Shown here: positions 9,107 to 18,085 of the stretch, piece by piece
Layout of the letters: every line of letters begins with the position of its first letter
How positions within the stretch are numbered: position 1 is the first letter of the stretch
Assembly: GCF_008274215.1 (NCBI RefSeq)
Contig: NZ_VTPS01000002.1
Coordinates: forward strand, 115,924 to 179,923
Source: Calorimonas adulescens
GTDB lineage: Bacteria; Bacillota; Thermoanaerobacteria; Thermoanaerobacterales; UBA4877
Direction of reading: 5' to 3'
Length of the DNA stretch: 64,000 nt
Program-made: the position numbers and the translations under genes
Notes under the pieces: model-generated
Databases searched by the model: none
Told to the model about the DNA's origin: nothing
What the model saw: only the letters and a program-made list of their open reading frames with translations

Positions 9107-10287
9107 ATTGATACCTGTTCTCTTAACTCTTCTGCCTTATCTGTCTTTTCCCATGAGAGGTCAAGATCTGTCCTACCAAAATGGCCATAGGCTGCCGTCT
9201 GTCTGTAAATTGGTTTTCTTAAGTCAAGTTTATCTATAATTGCTGCTGGTCTGAGGTCAAAATTATTATTTATCAGTTCAATAATTTTATCATCCGGTAT
9301 TCTTCCCGTGCCAAAGGTATCGACCCTTATGGATATTGGCCTGGCCACACCTATTGCATACGCCAGTTCCACCTCGCACTTATCTGCTATACCTGCAGCG
9401 ACAATATTCTTAGCCACATATCTGGCCGCATAACTGGCTGACCTGTCTACCTTTGTGGGGTCTTTCCCGGAGAAGGCCCCGCCGCCATGTCTTGCATATC
9501 CACCATAGGTGTCTACAATAATCTTACGCCCGGTAAGTCCTGAGTCACCTTGAGGGCCACCCACGGTAAACCTGCCCGTTGGATTTATATAGTATTTTGT
9601 GTTATCGTCTAAGAACTCCGCCGGAATGACAGGTTTTATGACATATTCTATGATATCTTTTTCTATAGTATCATGGTCCACCTCTGGATGATGCTGTGCC
9701 GAAACCACAATAGTATCAACCCTCACTGGTTTATCACCATCATACTCAATGGTCACCTGAGTTTTGCCATCCGGCCTGAGATATGGAATAGTCCCATCCT
9801 TTCTAACCTCCGCCAATCTCTTCGCCAGCTTATTGGCAAAGGAAATTGGCATGGGCATGAGTTCCGGGGTCTCATTACATGCATAGCCAAACATCATCCC
9901 CTGGTCGCCTGCACCAATCAGATCATATGTACTGCCCGAATATCCCCTCTTCACTTCCAGAGACTGATTTACCCCCAATGCTATATCTGGTGACTGTTCA
10001 TCAATTGATGTTATTATGGCACAGGTATCACCGTCAAATCCAAATTTTGCCCTTGTGTATCCAATCTCTCTTATTGTCTGGCGAGCTATCTTAGGTATAT
10101 CAACATAACACTGGGTTGTTATCTCCCCCATAACCAGCACCAGCCCTGTTATAGTAGCCACTTCACAGGCAACTCTGGCATCGGGGTCTTGAGCTATAAT
10201 CGCATCCAGCACAGCATCAGCTATCTGATCGCATATTTTATCCGGATGCCCTTCTGTAACTGACTCAGAAGTGAATAATTTTTTCAT
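9091..10287 (-). CDS. metK: S-adenosylmethionine synthetase
   Basis: Makes SAM from methionine and ATP. The 398 residues are full length and contain the signatures [28 protein letters not shown] and [13 protein letters not shown]. The ATG is preceded by AAAGGAGG. A SAM-I riboswitch and its terminator lie upstream, so the product represses its own synthesis. The TAG stop is embedded in the shared terminator stem downstream. Confidence 0.98.
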   Translation of the reverse strand: MKKLFTSESVTEGHPDKICDQIADAVLDAIIAQDPDARVACEVATITGLVLVMGEITTQCYVDIPKIARQTIREIGYTRAKFGFDGDTCAIITSIDEQSPDIALGVNQSLEVKRGYSGSTYDLIGAGDQGMMFGYACNETPELMPMPISFANKLAKRLAEVRKDGTIPYLRPDGKTQVTIEYDGDKPVRVDTIVVSAQHHPEVDHDTIEKDIIEYVIKPVIPAEFLDDNTKYYINPTGRFTVGGPQGDSGLTGRKIIVDTYGGYARHGGGAFSGKDPTKVDRSASYAARYVAKNIVAAGIADKCEVELAYAIGVARPISIRVDTFGTGRIPDDKIIELINNNFDLRPAAIIDKLDLRKPIYRQTAAYGHFGRTDLDLSWEKTDKAEELREQVSIKNLV

Positions 10288-10307
10288 CTTTTTCCTCCTT
10301 TAAAATT

Positions 10308-10337
10308 ACATAATAAAACCTCTTCCAAAAGAAGAGG
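10308..10337 (-). terminator. Terminator of the SAM riboswitch
   Basis: Stem CCTCTTC/GAAGAGG (10331-10337 with 10319-10325) followed by TTTTATTAT on the minus strand, between the S-box aptamer and metK. Confidence 0.85.
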
Positions 10338-10344
10338 CATATTT

Positions 10345-10460
10345 CCTTTTCCCCCATCTTTCAGAATTATCCATTCTGCAGGAATTAGCACCATGCAAAG
10401 CTGGTTGCCGGGTTTCACAGGGCCTGTCCCTCCGCCACTCTTGATAAGAGAATCTTATCT
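10345..10460 (-). promoter_or_regulatory. SAM-I (S-box) riboswitch aptamer
   Basis: On the minus strand the S-box landmarks appear in order: CTTATCAAGAG, GGAGGGACAGGCCC, TGAAACCCGGCAACC and GGTGCTAATTCC. Together with the terminator before metK this forms a SAM-sensing transcriptional OFF switch. Confidence 0.95.
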
Positions 10461-10477
10461 ATTCAATTTACTATGTA

Positions 10478-10506
10478 ATGATAGCATAAATTACTCTTTA
10501 AGTCAA
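10478..10506 (-). promoter_or_regulatory. Sigma-A type promoter of metK
   Basis: -35 TTGACT (10501-10506), 17 bases, -10 TATCAT (10478-10483), directly before the S-box leader. Confidence 0.75.
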
Positions 10507-10512
10507 ACATAA

Positions 10513-10538
10513 ACAATAAAAAGCCTCTGCAGGCTTTT
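10513..10538 (-). terminator. Terminator of the tRNA operon
   Basis: Stem AAAAGCCT/AGGCTTTT with a CTGC loop and trailing T on the minus strand, four bases past the tRNA-Tyr CCA end. Confidence 0.85.
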
Positions 10539-10541
10539 GTA

Positions 10542-10626
10542 TGGTGGAGGGAGATGGATTCGAACCATCGAAGGCCGCGCCAACAGATTTACAGTCTGCC
10601 CCCTTTAGCCACTTGGGTATCCCTCC
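10542..10626 (-). tRNA. tRNA-Tyr (anticodon GTA)
   Basis: Perfect acceptor stem GGAGGGA/TCCCTCC, discriminator A and encoded CCA. At 85 bases it has a long variable arm, as expected for bacterial tRNA-Tyr. Anticodon GTA lies within CTGTAAA. Last of five tRNAs in the operon. Confidence 0.96.
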
Positions 10627-10638
10627 ACATTATTCAAC

Positions 10639-10714
10639 TGGAGCTGGCGATAGGACTTGAACCTACAACCCGCTGATTACAAATCAGCTGCTCTGCCGAT
10701 TGAGCTACGCCAGC
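10639..10714 (-). tRNA. tRNA-Thr (anticodon TGT)
   Basis: 76 bases with encoded CCA and acceptor stem GCTGGCG/CGCCAGC. Anticodon stem CTGAT/ATCAG encloses the loop carrying TGT. Confidence 0.96.
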
Positions 10715-10721
10715 ATATATA

Positions 10722-10797
10722 TGGTGGGCGCAACAGGGCTCGAACCTGTGACCCCCTGCTTGTAAGGCAGGTGCTCTCCCAGCTGAGCTATGTGCCC
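10722..10797 (-). tRNA. tRNA-Val (anticodon TAC), acceptor-stem mismatch
   Basis: 76 bases with encoded CCA; anticodon loop CTTACAA gives TAC. The acceptor strands GGGCACA and TGCGCCC pair except at position 5-68, where A faces C. All other stems are intact. Confidence 0.94.
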
Positions 10798-10804
10798 ATA
10801 CTAC

Positions 10805-10879
10805 TGGTGACCCCGAGGGGATTCGAACCCCTGTTACCGCCGTGAAAGGGCGATGTCTTAACCACTTGACCACGGGGTC
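10805..10879 (-). tRNA. tRNA-Glu (anticodon TTC)
   Basis: 75 bases with encoded CCA. Acceptor stem GACCCCG/CGGGGTC, anticodon loop CTTTCAC gives TTC, discriminator A. Confidence 0.96.
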
Positions 10880-10890
10880 TCTCTTCACAC

Positions 10891-10966
10891 TGGTCGGGGC
10901 GGCGGGACTTGAACCCACGGCCTCATGGTCCCAAACCACGCGCGCTACCAACTGCGCTACGCCCCG
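10891..10966 (-). tRNA. tRNA-Pro (anticodon TGG)
   Basis: 76 bases with encoded CCA. Acceptor stem CGGGGCG/CGCCCCG with the C1-G72 pair typical of tRNA-Pro; anticodon loop TTTGGGA gives TGG. First tRNA of the operon. Confidence 0.96.
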
Positions 10967-10994
10967 CTCACACGGCGTTCATATGACATTGTTT

Positions 10995-11023
10995 ATTATA
11001 CTTGCATTCCAGAATATGTACAA
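10995..11023 (-). promoter_or_regulatory. Promoter of the tRNA operon
   Basis: -35 TTGTAC (11018-11023), 17 bases, perfect -10 TATAAT (10995-11000), upstream of tRNA-Pro. Confidence 0.75.
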
Positions 11024-11205
11024 TCATGAAATTTAGCCATATTTCATGATTATGTAGCATTAGCTTAATATATCTAATTAAAACTCATTAAATCTTCGTA
11101 AAACATTAAACTGAAATTTGTAACCTAATTGTAATATTAATTTAACCCTTTTTAAACTATCTATGGTTATAATAGTTATATGACAACAGTTTATGAGGTG
11201 ATGGG

Positions 11206-13548
11206 ATGAAATTCTACAAAAAAATTTATGCCATAATGGTCTCTGTATTATTATTGAATTCCTTTACATCCATAGTGTACGCAAGTGACTATCAAATTAT
11301 CAATGAAAAGACTCAAAGTGAGGTGCTTTCCGAGGGTGTAACTCATACCACTATAGAAAGATTTACCACCTCTGGTTGGCTTGATATAAATATTCTTGAG
11401 GTGGAACTTAATAATAAGGATATAGACATCGATGCCTTATATGGGTCGGAAGGGTTGTCTCAGCCGTCCACTGTGTCTTCTATGGCCAGTGAAGCTGGCA
11501 GCGTAGCTGCTATAAACGGCGACTTCTTTGATACAAAATCTGGAAGCCCTATAGGTCAGATTGTATCAGATGGTGTACTTATTTCAGGCCCCCCAGATAA
11601 GAGTTTGTATGGTAAATTGAGCAGTTTTAATATCGACAGGGACGGGAACATCTTCTTTGAATATTGGACATATAACTTTAGCGTTTCCTTACCTGACGGT
11701 ACCTCATTACCCATTGCGTCTTTTAATAAAGCCTCCAGTGGACAATATCTAAGCCTTTATGATTACCACTGGGGCAATACACCCGGAGCCAATGGTAATC
11801 CAAACCATACTGAGGTTATTGTCGACAAGGATGGAACAGTGCTGGATGTCAGGCCAAATCAGCCTTCAGTGAAAATCCCGGAAGGAGCGTATGCCCTGGT
11901 AAGTAATGGTGATACTTCTCAGCAGCTTTCAATGCTGGTTCCTGGAGATAAACTTGTGATTAACCTTGATACTACCCCTGAATACCACAATCTGAAACTG
12001 TCTGTGAGCGGTGGCACAATGCTTGTAAAGGATGGCACCATAGCCCCGATAACCCATGATCCCGTACCAAAGCCGACAGCTCGAACGTCAATTGGTATAA
12101 ATAGAGAGGGAAATAAATTGTTCCTCGTCACTGTTGATGGCAGAAACGGGAGCTCTATGGGCTTACTGGAGAGTGAAATGGCCCAGCTCATGCTGGATAT
12201 AGGGGCGTATAATGCGATAAATCTTGATGGCGGCGGTTCTACAACTATGGTGATAAGGCCTTTAGGAGAAAAAAATTATGTTACCGCAAATAAACCTTCA
12301 GACGGAAAAGAGAGGCGTGTTGCTGATGCCATAGGTGTATTTAACAATGCTGAAGCCGGAGATGTCAGGGGACTAAAAATCAAGGCTGACAATAACGTGT
12401 TCGTCGGTACCCGTGCAAAGATAGGGGTATTTGCCTACGACGAGAAATATAATCCTGTAGATGTGGACATGGCCCGTGTTACATTCAATGTAAGTAATGT
12501 AAAGGGCAAGTTTGAGGACAACAGTTTTATTCCGCAATCGCCTGGCCAGGCCGTCATCACTGTGAAATATAAAGGTGTTTCTGAAGAATTTAATATAAAC
12601 GTCCTGGACAAGCCAATAATCTTAAAGTCAAATATATCAACAATAACCACAGACTATAATACAAAGACAGAGATTAAGATATACGGCAAGGATAAAGACG
12701 GTTATACAGCAACCATAGACCCTGCTGATATTGAATGGACTATCTATGGCAACGTCGGAAAAATAGAAGATGGCATTTTTACTTCAGGTACTTTAAATGC
12801 TTCAGGATATATAAGAGCCGAGTTTGATGGGACATATATCAATATACCGGTAACAGTCGGCAATGCACCACAGACTACTGATGTACCAGACAATATCCGT
12901 CTTGAGGATGTGGACCCATATAACAAAAAGATCAATGTAAATAATGACATGAACTCTTACAACATATTTGTTTATGGCGATACCAGCACCAGCACTTTGC
13001 TCCAAACCCTGATGCTTTCAAAGGCTGTAGATAAAGCTAACGAGACATCATCTTTTGCCGTGTTTATGGGGAAGAACGCTAAAAAGTTTAACAACTTAAA
13101 AATCCCATATATAGCAATAGACAGTCCTGGCCTGTATGAATTCAGAAACTCCAGTTTCATAGTCATGGATTCATCAAAAGGAGGACTGAGAGCAACTGAT
13201 GCCAGCCAGTGGTTTGCTCTAAAGGACTATTTAAAGAACGCAAATGGTGAAAATATATTTCTTGTTTTAAATACACCTGTTTGGGGAAGCAGTGGATTTA
13301 CAGACCAAAGAGAGGCAGCTCTACTAGAAAACACTCTTAAGGACTTTAAAAACTCAACAGGCAAAAATGTATGGATTCTATATCAAGGTGGACAAAATTT
13401 TTATACTGCTTTAAACGATGAAATAAGGTATCTTGGCCTCAGTGGTACTAAAAATGCCGTAAAGAGTGATGTTTCAACAATGCCCTATGCCCTGATTGAG
13501 GTAAATGGCAATGAGGTCTACTATCAAAAGAACAGCCTGTTTGAATAA
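11206..13548 (+). CDS. Secreted phosphodiester glycosidase (NAGPA/DUF2233 domain) with Ig-like and C-terminal domains
   Basis: A 780-residue exported protein. A signal peptide covers about residues 1-26 (hydrophobic core, then VYASD). The NAGPA domain spans about 80-385: AAINGDFFD, ISGPPDKS, the active-site block LDGGGSTTMVI and the end RRVADAIGVF. Family members cleave sugar-1-phosphate phosphodiesters, for example in wall polymers or phosphosugar modifications. Residues of about 385-560 look like bacterial Ig-like beta domains (VRGLKIKADNNVFVGTRAKI). The last 220 residues (FVYGDTSTSTLLQTL, FLVLNTPVWGSSG) resemble a metallophosphoesterase-like fold, but the metal ligands are not all evident. 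The start follows ATGAGGTGATGGG. Confidence 0.83.
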   Translation: MKFYKKIYAIMVSVLLLNSFTSIVYASDYQIINEKTQSEVLSEGVTHTTIERFTTSGWLDINILEVELNNKDIDIDALYGSEGLSQPSTVSSMASEAGSVAAINGDFFDTKSGSPIGQIVSDGVLISGPPDKSLYGKLSSFNIDRDGNIFFEYWTYNFSVSLPDGTSLPIASFNKASSGQYLSLYDYHWGNTPGANGNPNHTEVIVDKDGTVLDVRPNQPSVKIPEGAYALVSNGDTSQQLSMLVPGDKLVINLDTTPEYHNLKLSVSGGTMLVKDGTIAPITHDPVPKPTARTSIGINREGNKLFLVTVDGRNGSSMGLLESEMAQLMLDIGAYNAINLDGGGSTTMVIRPLGEKNYVTANKPSDGKERRVADAIGVFNNAEAGDVRGLKIKADNNVFVGTRAKIGVFAYDEKYNPVDVDMARVTFNVSNVKGKFEDNSFIPQSPGQAVITVKYKGVSEEFNINVLDKPIILKSNISTITTDYNTKTEIKIYGKDKDGYTATIDPADIEWTIYGNVGKIEDGIFTSGTLNASGYIRAEFDGTYINIPVTVGNAPQTTDVPDNIRLEDVDPYNKKINVNNDMNSYNIFVYGDTSTSTLLQTLMLSKAVDKANETSSFAVFMGKNAKKFNNLKIPYIAIDSPGLYEFRNSSFIVMDSSKGGLRATDASQWFALKDYLKNANGENIFLVLNTPVWGSSGFTDQREAALLENTLKDFKNSTGKNVWILYQGGQNFYTALNDEIRYLGLSGTKNAVKSDVSTMPYALIEVNGNEVYYQKNSLFE

Positions 13549-13554
13549 CCTTTG

Positions 13555-13587
13555 ATAGAGCGGAGAGAAATATCTCCGCTCTATTTT
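13555..13587. terminator. Bidirectional terminator
   Basis: A 12-bp perfect stem (13555-13566 with 13573-13584) with a GAAATA loop and a T tail. It serves the convergent genes on both sides and contains the stop codon of the minus-strand gene. Confidence 0.88.
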
Positions 13588-14228
13588 ACACCAGTTTTTT
13601 GTTTGACATAGCTCTCCTCTGCAATTTTCATTATCTTCTCATAATCCTCTGATGAAAGGGCATTTCTAAGTACTTCCCTTACTGCTTTTTCTTCATCCTT
13701 CGTAACCCCATCCTCGTAAGTCTTCAATATAAAAGCAATGTCTTCTTTTTTCAATTTAGTCAATATCATCATGCTTTCATATTTTTCCTGCGCAGGTATA
13801 CTTTTAATCATCTCATTTAGTTCTATAAAATTTATATCCATGTCCTGTGTGTTTTTACCATCTATGTTATTTCCCTCCACCCTTTTTTGTACCTCTTCCC
13901 ATTTTGGCCATGGAATCTCAGTAAGAGGAAACTGTTCTCTAATGCCACTGACAATATCACTATCCCTTACCCTCTGAGGTGGAATATCTTCCATTGAACT
14001 GTTACATAAACTATCTTCATCCTTCTGTAATTCCTCTTTGTCGGACTCGTCAGAACCTGCTGTATCAATCAATTTTACGTTGTCTTGGACAACAACACAT
14101 GGGTCCTCTCTTCTTTCTGTCAAATGCACTGATGTACTTGTGTCACCTATCCTCATATCCAGCATAAATATAATAGAGACACAGGTTATTAGCACCAGAG
14201 CTGGTGCGCTGTATCTTTCGGTAACCAT
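13581..14228 (-). CDS. Membrane-anchored protein of unknown function (215 aa)
   Basis: Not recognised. Start taken at the ATG at 14228, well spaced behind TTGAGGTGG; an ATG four codons earlier sits too close to that site. One transmembrane segment follows a short N-terminus (SAPALVLITCVSIIFML), then an acidic linker of about 80 residues (KEELQKDEDSL) and a helical C-terminal half (EMIKSIPAQEKYESMMILTK, REVLRNALSSEDYEKIM). The body probably lies outside the membrane. The gene faces away from yyaC, with only 72 bases between the two starts, so it may be sporulation-linked, which is a guess. Confidence 0.75.
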   Translation of the reverse strand: MVTERYSAPALVLITCVSIIFMLDMRIGDTSTSVHLTERREDPCVVVQDNVKLIDTAGSDESDKEELQKDEDSLCNSSMEDIPPQRVRDSDIVSGIREQFPLTEIPWPKWEEVQKRVEGNNIDGKNTQDMDINFIELNEMIKSIPAQEKYESMMILTKLKKEDIAFILKTYEDGVTKDEEKAVREVLRNALSSEDYEKIMKIAEESYVKQKTGVK

Positions 14229-14300
14229 TATAACATCCACCTCAAGATAAAGTATTGATAAATATTGCTCATATTATACATTACAAGGGGTGATTTTAAC

Positions 14301-14825
14301 TTGGAAGTCAGAGTAAATTATAGGAATAGAGACTCCAGTACCATGATATCAAAGTTTCTTAAAAATTATGTGGACACAAGGACTATAATACTGTGTATAG
14401 GTACTGACAAATGGATAGGTGACTCATTAGGACCGTTTGTTGGATATTTCTTGAAAAAAAACCTTTATCCTGGCCCGGTATATGGCACTTTAGAAAATCC
14501 AGTACATGCCATAAACCTGTATGATACACTAAAAGAGATAAAAAAAAGGCATCCCTATAGCAATCTTGTCGCTGTGGATGCCTGTCTTGGCGAACCTATT
14601 AACGTCGGTAAAATAGTATTAAACAATAGACCTATTTATCCTGGCAAAGGAGTTGGCAAAATGATGCCAGCTGTAGGAGATATTTCAATAGTCGGTATAG
14701 TAGATGAATACAATTCTTACAACCTCCACAATATAAGATTAGATTTAATCGTAAATATGGCTGAGACTATATGTAATGGCATACTGCAATCCATAGATGC
14801 GAACAATTATCTCAGTTATTTGTAA
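14301..14825 (+). CDS. yyaC: Spore protein YyaC (GPR/HybD-like peptidase fold, DUF1256)
   Basis: YyaC-type proteins are made during sporulation and resemble the germination protease/hydrogenase maturation protease fold; the substrate is not established. The key blocks are LCIGTDKWIGDSLGPFVG, LVAVDACLGEP and GKGVGKMMPAVGDISI. The TTG start at 14301, eight bases behind AAGGGGTG, gives 174 residues; an upstream TTG at 14265 has no ribosome-binding site. Confidence 0.87.
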   Translation: MEVRVNYRNRDSSTMISKFLKNYVDTRTIILCIGTDKWIGDSLGPFVGYFLKKNLYPGPVYGTLENPVHAINLYDTLKEIKKRHPYSNLVAVDACLGEPINVGKIVLNNRPIYPGKGVGKMMPAVGDISIVGIVDEYNSYNLHNIRLDLIVNMAETICNGILQSIDANNYLSYL

Positions 14826-14839
14826 GCCGTTATTAAAAT

Positions 14840-16465
14840 TTAGAATGAACGCAGTGCTTCAAAAATCTTATTGATACCAGCGATCTGATCTTTTATGTTA
14901 TTAATCTGCTCGTCCAGTTTCTTCATGGTGACATCATTGTTGCTAAGAACTTTTTCTAAGATGCTGGTAACCTCTTCAGAGGAGGATAGGATCTCCTCAA
15001 TTTGAGCCGAAACCTCCTCGCTGGCTGCTACAACCTGCTCTGTCTCATGTTGAGTATTAAGCGAACTCTTTTCGTTCTCCTTGGCCACCACTGAAATTTC
15101 TGTAAACGCACTTTTAATGTCTTCAAATACCTCTGAGACTCTTCTGAACAAATCTTTAACCGCATTTACCTCCATACAGGCAGCCTCAGACTCTCCAACG
15201 CTTTTTTGTATGCTCTCAGTTGTATTGTTGGCAAATAGAATTATATCATTTATTATATTACCTATCTTTTCGACGCTTTCACTGGACCTCGCTGCCAGTT
15301 TTCTTATCTCATCTGCGACTACCGCAAAACCCTTGCCAGCTTCTCCCGCCCTTGCAGCCTCAATAGCAGCATTTAGAGAGAGCAGGTTGGTCTGATCAGC
15401 AATTTCCTCAATCACTGTTAAAATTCCTCTAACATCATTGACCTTGTTCTCCAATTGTGTAAGTGTACTGGACTTTTCCTTTGTATCCTTAATGCTGGAA
15501 TTCAATATGTCAATCAAAGAAACTATCTTCTCTCCATCTTGCGATAACATGTCAATCTCCGTATTCATCTTGTCCCGGGATCTACTTACAGTAGACAGGA
15601 CTCTTTCCGATGAGGCTGATAGTTCATCGTTTATCTTAGAAATGCTTGTCATGGAATTAGATACATCGGTTATGGCCTGGCTTATTTGGTCAATGCTTTC
15701 ACAAAGTGTCCTGACATTTTCTGTAGCCTGGCTTAATCCTTCTGTACTCTCCCTGGCAGCTTTTTCTACATCTTCTATGGTCGACGTCACTTTCTCTACC
15801 TTACTTTCCACATCACCAGCATTCTCCTTTATGTTTTTAACTGACCTAGAAAGGTTTAAATATACCATGAGACTACCAGCCATTGCCACCAGCGTACCTA
15901 TCAATACTACCACCAATGTGATTTTTGAGATACCATCTACATCTCTATCTACTCTGTCAAACTCAGGCAAAAAGCTCTGAGTGATCATGTAGTTGATGTT
16001 AGCAGCATCTGTTGCTATCTTGTCTGCTTCTGTCCTCATAAGGCTTGTGCTTATAACATCAGTCTCAGGATTATAATAGGTGCTGACCCGTCCAACATTG
16101 TTTTTCAGCTCATTTAAATTATTTTTCAGGTCATCCAAAAGGGCTTTTATGTCCTTATTATTCAATTTGGATACAAGGGCATCAATATTTTTAACGTTTC
16201 CTTCTACATACTCGATGGATTTATTAATTTCCTGAGATGTCGCACTATGAGATTGATATCTGTAGACCGACGATGAAAGCAGCTGGGTGTTCAAGGTAAG
16301 GTCAATTGTAACTTTTGACTGGCTGGTTATGGTTTCTTTAATTGCGTCCACATTCTGTCTTATCCCCTGGGTTGCAAAATAGTTGAAAACTGATATCCCA
16401 ACAATAATGAGAAATAATAAGACCAGAATCAAAGATATTTCTCTTCTCAAGTTCATTTTAAACAT
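14840..16465 (-). CDS. Methyl-accepting chemotaxis protein
   Basis: Transmembrane chemoreceptor that controls CheA and therefore flagellar rotation. The 541 residues show a first TM helix (about 12-32), a periplasmic-side four-helix-bundle sensor region of about 145 residues, a second TM helix (about 181-203) and a long coiled-coil signalling domain. The conserved hairpin tip contains [20 protein letters not shown] and [15 protein letters not shown]. There is no obvious HAMP domain of standard sequence after TM2. The ligand cannot be predicted. The start follows TTGAGGGGGGG. Confidence 0.93.
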   Translation of the reverse strand: MFKMNLRREISLILVLLFLIIVGISVFNYFATQGIRQNVDAIKETITSQSKVTIDLTLNTQLLSSSVYRYQSHSATSQEINKSIEYVEGNVKNIDALVSKLNNKDIKALLDDLKNNLNELKNNVGRVSTYYNPETDVISTSLMRTEADKIATDAANINYMITQSFLPEFDRVDRDVDGISKITLVVVLIGTLVAMAGSLMVYLNLSRSVKNIKENAGDVESKVEKVTSTIEDVEKAARESTEGLSQATENVRTLCESIDQISQAITDVSNSMTSISKINDELSASSERVLSTVSRSRDKMNTEIDMLSQDGEKIVSLIDILNSSIKDTKEKSSTLTQLENKVNDVRGILTVIEEIADQTNLLSLNAAIEAARAGEAGKGFAVVADEIRKLAARSSESVEKIGNIINDIILFANNTTESIQKSVGESEAACMEVNAVKDLFRRVSEVFEDIKSAFTEISVVAKENEKSSLNTQHETEQVVAASEEVSAQIEEILSSSEEVTSILEKVLSNNDVTMKKLDEQINNIKDQIAGINKIFEALRSF

Positions 16466-16541
16466 AAAATCCCCCCCTCAAGTATCATTATAATTCAAGG
16501 GGGAAATTTTAACAACAATAATCTTCTTTTTTATATCTTTT

Positions 16542-17561
16542 TTATATATTATTCGACATTTTTACTGTGGATTCCCTTTCTACAAGCTTGTGTGGGAGTA
16601 AGATCATTTTTTCCACTTGTTCCCCGGCAATTTGTTTTATCACCATTCTCGTTGCTACTGCTCCCATATCATACGTTGGCTGATTAATAGATGTCAGAGA
16701 CGGTTGATAGTAAGCAGAAAAGCTGATGTCATCAAAACCCATTATAGAAATATCTTCTGGAACCCTATAGCCCATTTCTGTTGCGGCCTTCATGGCTCCT
16801 ATTGCAGCAACATCATTGGTAAGAAGCAATGCATCAACCTTTTTATTATTTAGCAATTCTTTTGTCTTTACATAACCGCTCTCTATGCTAAAACGGCATT
16901 CTGACACTACATCCTCATCAAACTCATGGCCATGATTTTTCAATGCTTCTTTGTATGCCCTCAGCCTCTCTTCCTGAAGTAAATCATCCACATCCGGTGC
17001 ATATAGCATACCTATTTTTACATGACCATTGCTTATAAGATAGTTTATTGCCTCAGTGACAGCATTGTAATTGTCTATACTTACCATTGGGATGTCCAGT
17101 TCCCTTGAATATAGATTAATAAAACACGTTTTAATCTCTGCATTCTTAAACCAATCAACATGCTCAGACTTCAATTTTCCTGTCATAAACACGAGCCCAT
17201 CTGCCTGTTTATCTGCCATAAGATTCAGATATTCGATTTCCTTGTCCAGCTCGCCGTGAGTGTTACATAAAAGCAATGTATACCCATACATATTGGCAAT
17301 CTCTTCTGCCCCTTCAACTATTGCGGCATAATAAGGATTTGCAATATCTGGTATTATCATGCCTATTATGTTGGATTTACGCAGCACAAGGCCCCTTGCC
17401 AGTTGATTCGGCCTGTACCCCGTTTCCTTTATTGCATCCAGCACCCTCTGTTTTGCTTCATCAGAAACAGGCTTACTGTCATTAATGACCCGTGAAACGG
17501 TTGATATTGAAACTCCAGCTCTTTTGGCCACGTCTTTTATTGTTATTTTAATGTTGATCAT
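16542..17561 (-). CDS. LacI-family transcription regulator, CcpA-like
   Basis: DNA-binding repressor or activator. Helix-turn-helix ITIKDVAKRAGVSISTVSRV at the N-terminus, hinge RPNQLARGL, then a periplasmic-binding-protein-like sensor domain. The C-terminal block QPTYDMGAVATRMV strongly resembles the CcpA signature region that contacts HPr-Ser-P, which makes a catabolite-control role plausible but not proven. The first ATG abuts AAGGGGG with almost no spacer, so initiation may be inefficient or use a nearby codon. An inverted repeat inside its own promoter suggests autorepression. Confidence 0.88.
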   Translation of the reverse strand: MINIKITIKDVAKRAGVSISTVSRVINDSKPVSDEAKQRVLDAIKETGYRPNQLARGLVLRKSNIIGMIIPDIANPYYAAIVEGAEEIANMYGYTLLLCNTHGELDKEIEYLNLMADKQADGLVFMTGKLKSEHVDWFKNAEIKTCFINLYSRELDIPMVSIDNYNAVTEAINYLISNGHVKIGMLYAPDVDDLLQEERLRAYKEALKNHGHEFDEDVVSECRFSIESGYVKTKELLNNKKVDALLLTNDVAAIGAMKAATEMGYRVPEDISIMGFDDISFSAYYQPSLTSINQPTYDMGAVATRMVIKQIAGEQVEKMILLPHKLVERESTVKMSNNI

Positions 17562-17583
17562 CCCCCTTCGTACTCTTACTATA

Positions 17584-17612
17584 ATTATAGGAAAAGTTTT
17601 TCCTTGTGTAAA
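17584..17612 (-). promoter_or_regulatory. LacI-type gene promoter with embedded operator
   Basis: -35 TTTACA (17607-17612), 17 bases, -10 TATAAT (17584-17589). The palindrome AGGAAAAGTTTTTCCT (17589-17604) fills the spacer, the classic position for a repressor that blocks RNA polymerase. Confidence 0.7.
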
Positions 17613-17657
17613 GTATTTTTTAAAAAAATTAATTAAAAAAATAACCCCTTGCAGGGA

Positions 17658-17783
17658 TCACTTATCTTGCCGTTCTCCTTCTTTATTTTTATCATACATA
17701 AGGGGTAAAAAGGCAAATACAGCATATAAAAAACCGGTAGCTATGACAAAAAGAGCAACAATGGCCATTATTCCCGTACTCAT
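17658..17783 (-). CDS. Single-pass mini membrane protein (41 aa), unknown
   Basis: Begins MSTGIMAIVALFVIATGFLY behind a good GGGTGGG ribosome-binding site and has one hydrophobic helix followed by a charged tail KNKEGERQDK. It lies downstream of the MetS-like gene on the same strand and may be another small transporter partner or an independent small protein. The 206 bases between it and the MetS-like gene contain nothing I recognise. Confidence 0.5.
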   Translation of the reverse strand: MSTGIMAIVALFVIATGFLYAVFAFLPLMYDKNKEGERQDK

Positions 17784-17989
17784 ATAACCCACCCCAATCC
17801 TGATACATTATATGAGACGAGAGACCATCTTATCACAAAAATTATGAACTGAATCTATATAACATAATTTCCGATTACTTCCATAGACCTGTTGACTATG
17901 TCACGGTTAACTCTATGTCATATGTGATGGTAAAATGCAAGCAAGAAAAGAGGGGTTTTCTCGCCCGTCTTAGATACAACATATGGCTT

Positions 17990-18085
17990 TTATTGTCTTC
18001 TCATGGCTATGCTAAGGCAAACTCCCAAGCCACCGTATAGAATCAAACATATAATAATCAACATAACAATAGAACTAATGCTCAT
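17990..18085 (-). CDS. MetS-like small subunit of an NSS-family transporter (31 aa)
   Basis: A 31-residue single-helix protein that begins MSISSIVMLIIICLILYGGL and ends IAMRRQ. The layout and the Trp/Tyr-Gly-Gly turn match the small subunits (MetS type) that accompany sodium:neurotransmitter-symporter (NSS) transporters for methionine or alanine. GGGAGG precedes the ATG, which overlaps the stop codon of the NSS gene (TAATG). The frame is intact although the large subunit next door is destroyed. Confidence 0.65.
   Translation of the reverse strand: MSISSIVMLIIICLILYGGLGVCLSIAMRRQ

Noticed and set aside
10634..10951. 105-residue minus-strand open frame (AHSSAGRAPALQAGGHRFEP and similar)
   Set aside because: It runs through the tRNA-Thr, Val, Glu and Pro genes; this is a well-known type of false protein produced by translating tRNA genes.
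14840..16465. Chemoreceptor considered as linked to the flagellar cluster
   Set aside because: It is a single-gene unit 12 kb away with its own ribosome-binding site; no direct link is visible.
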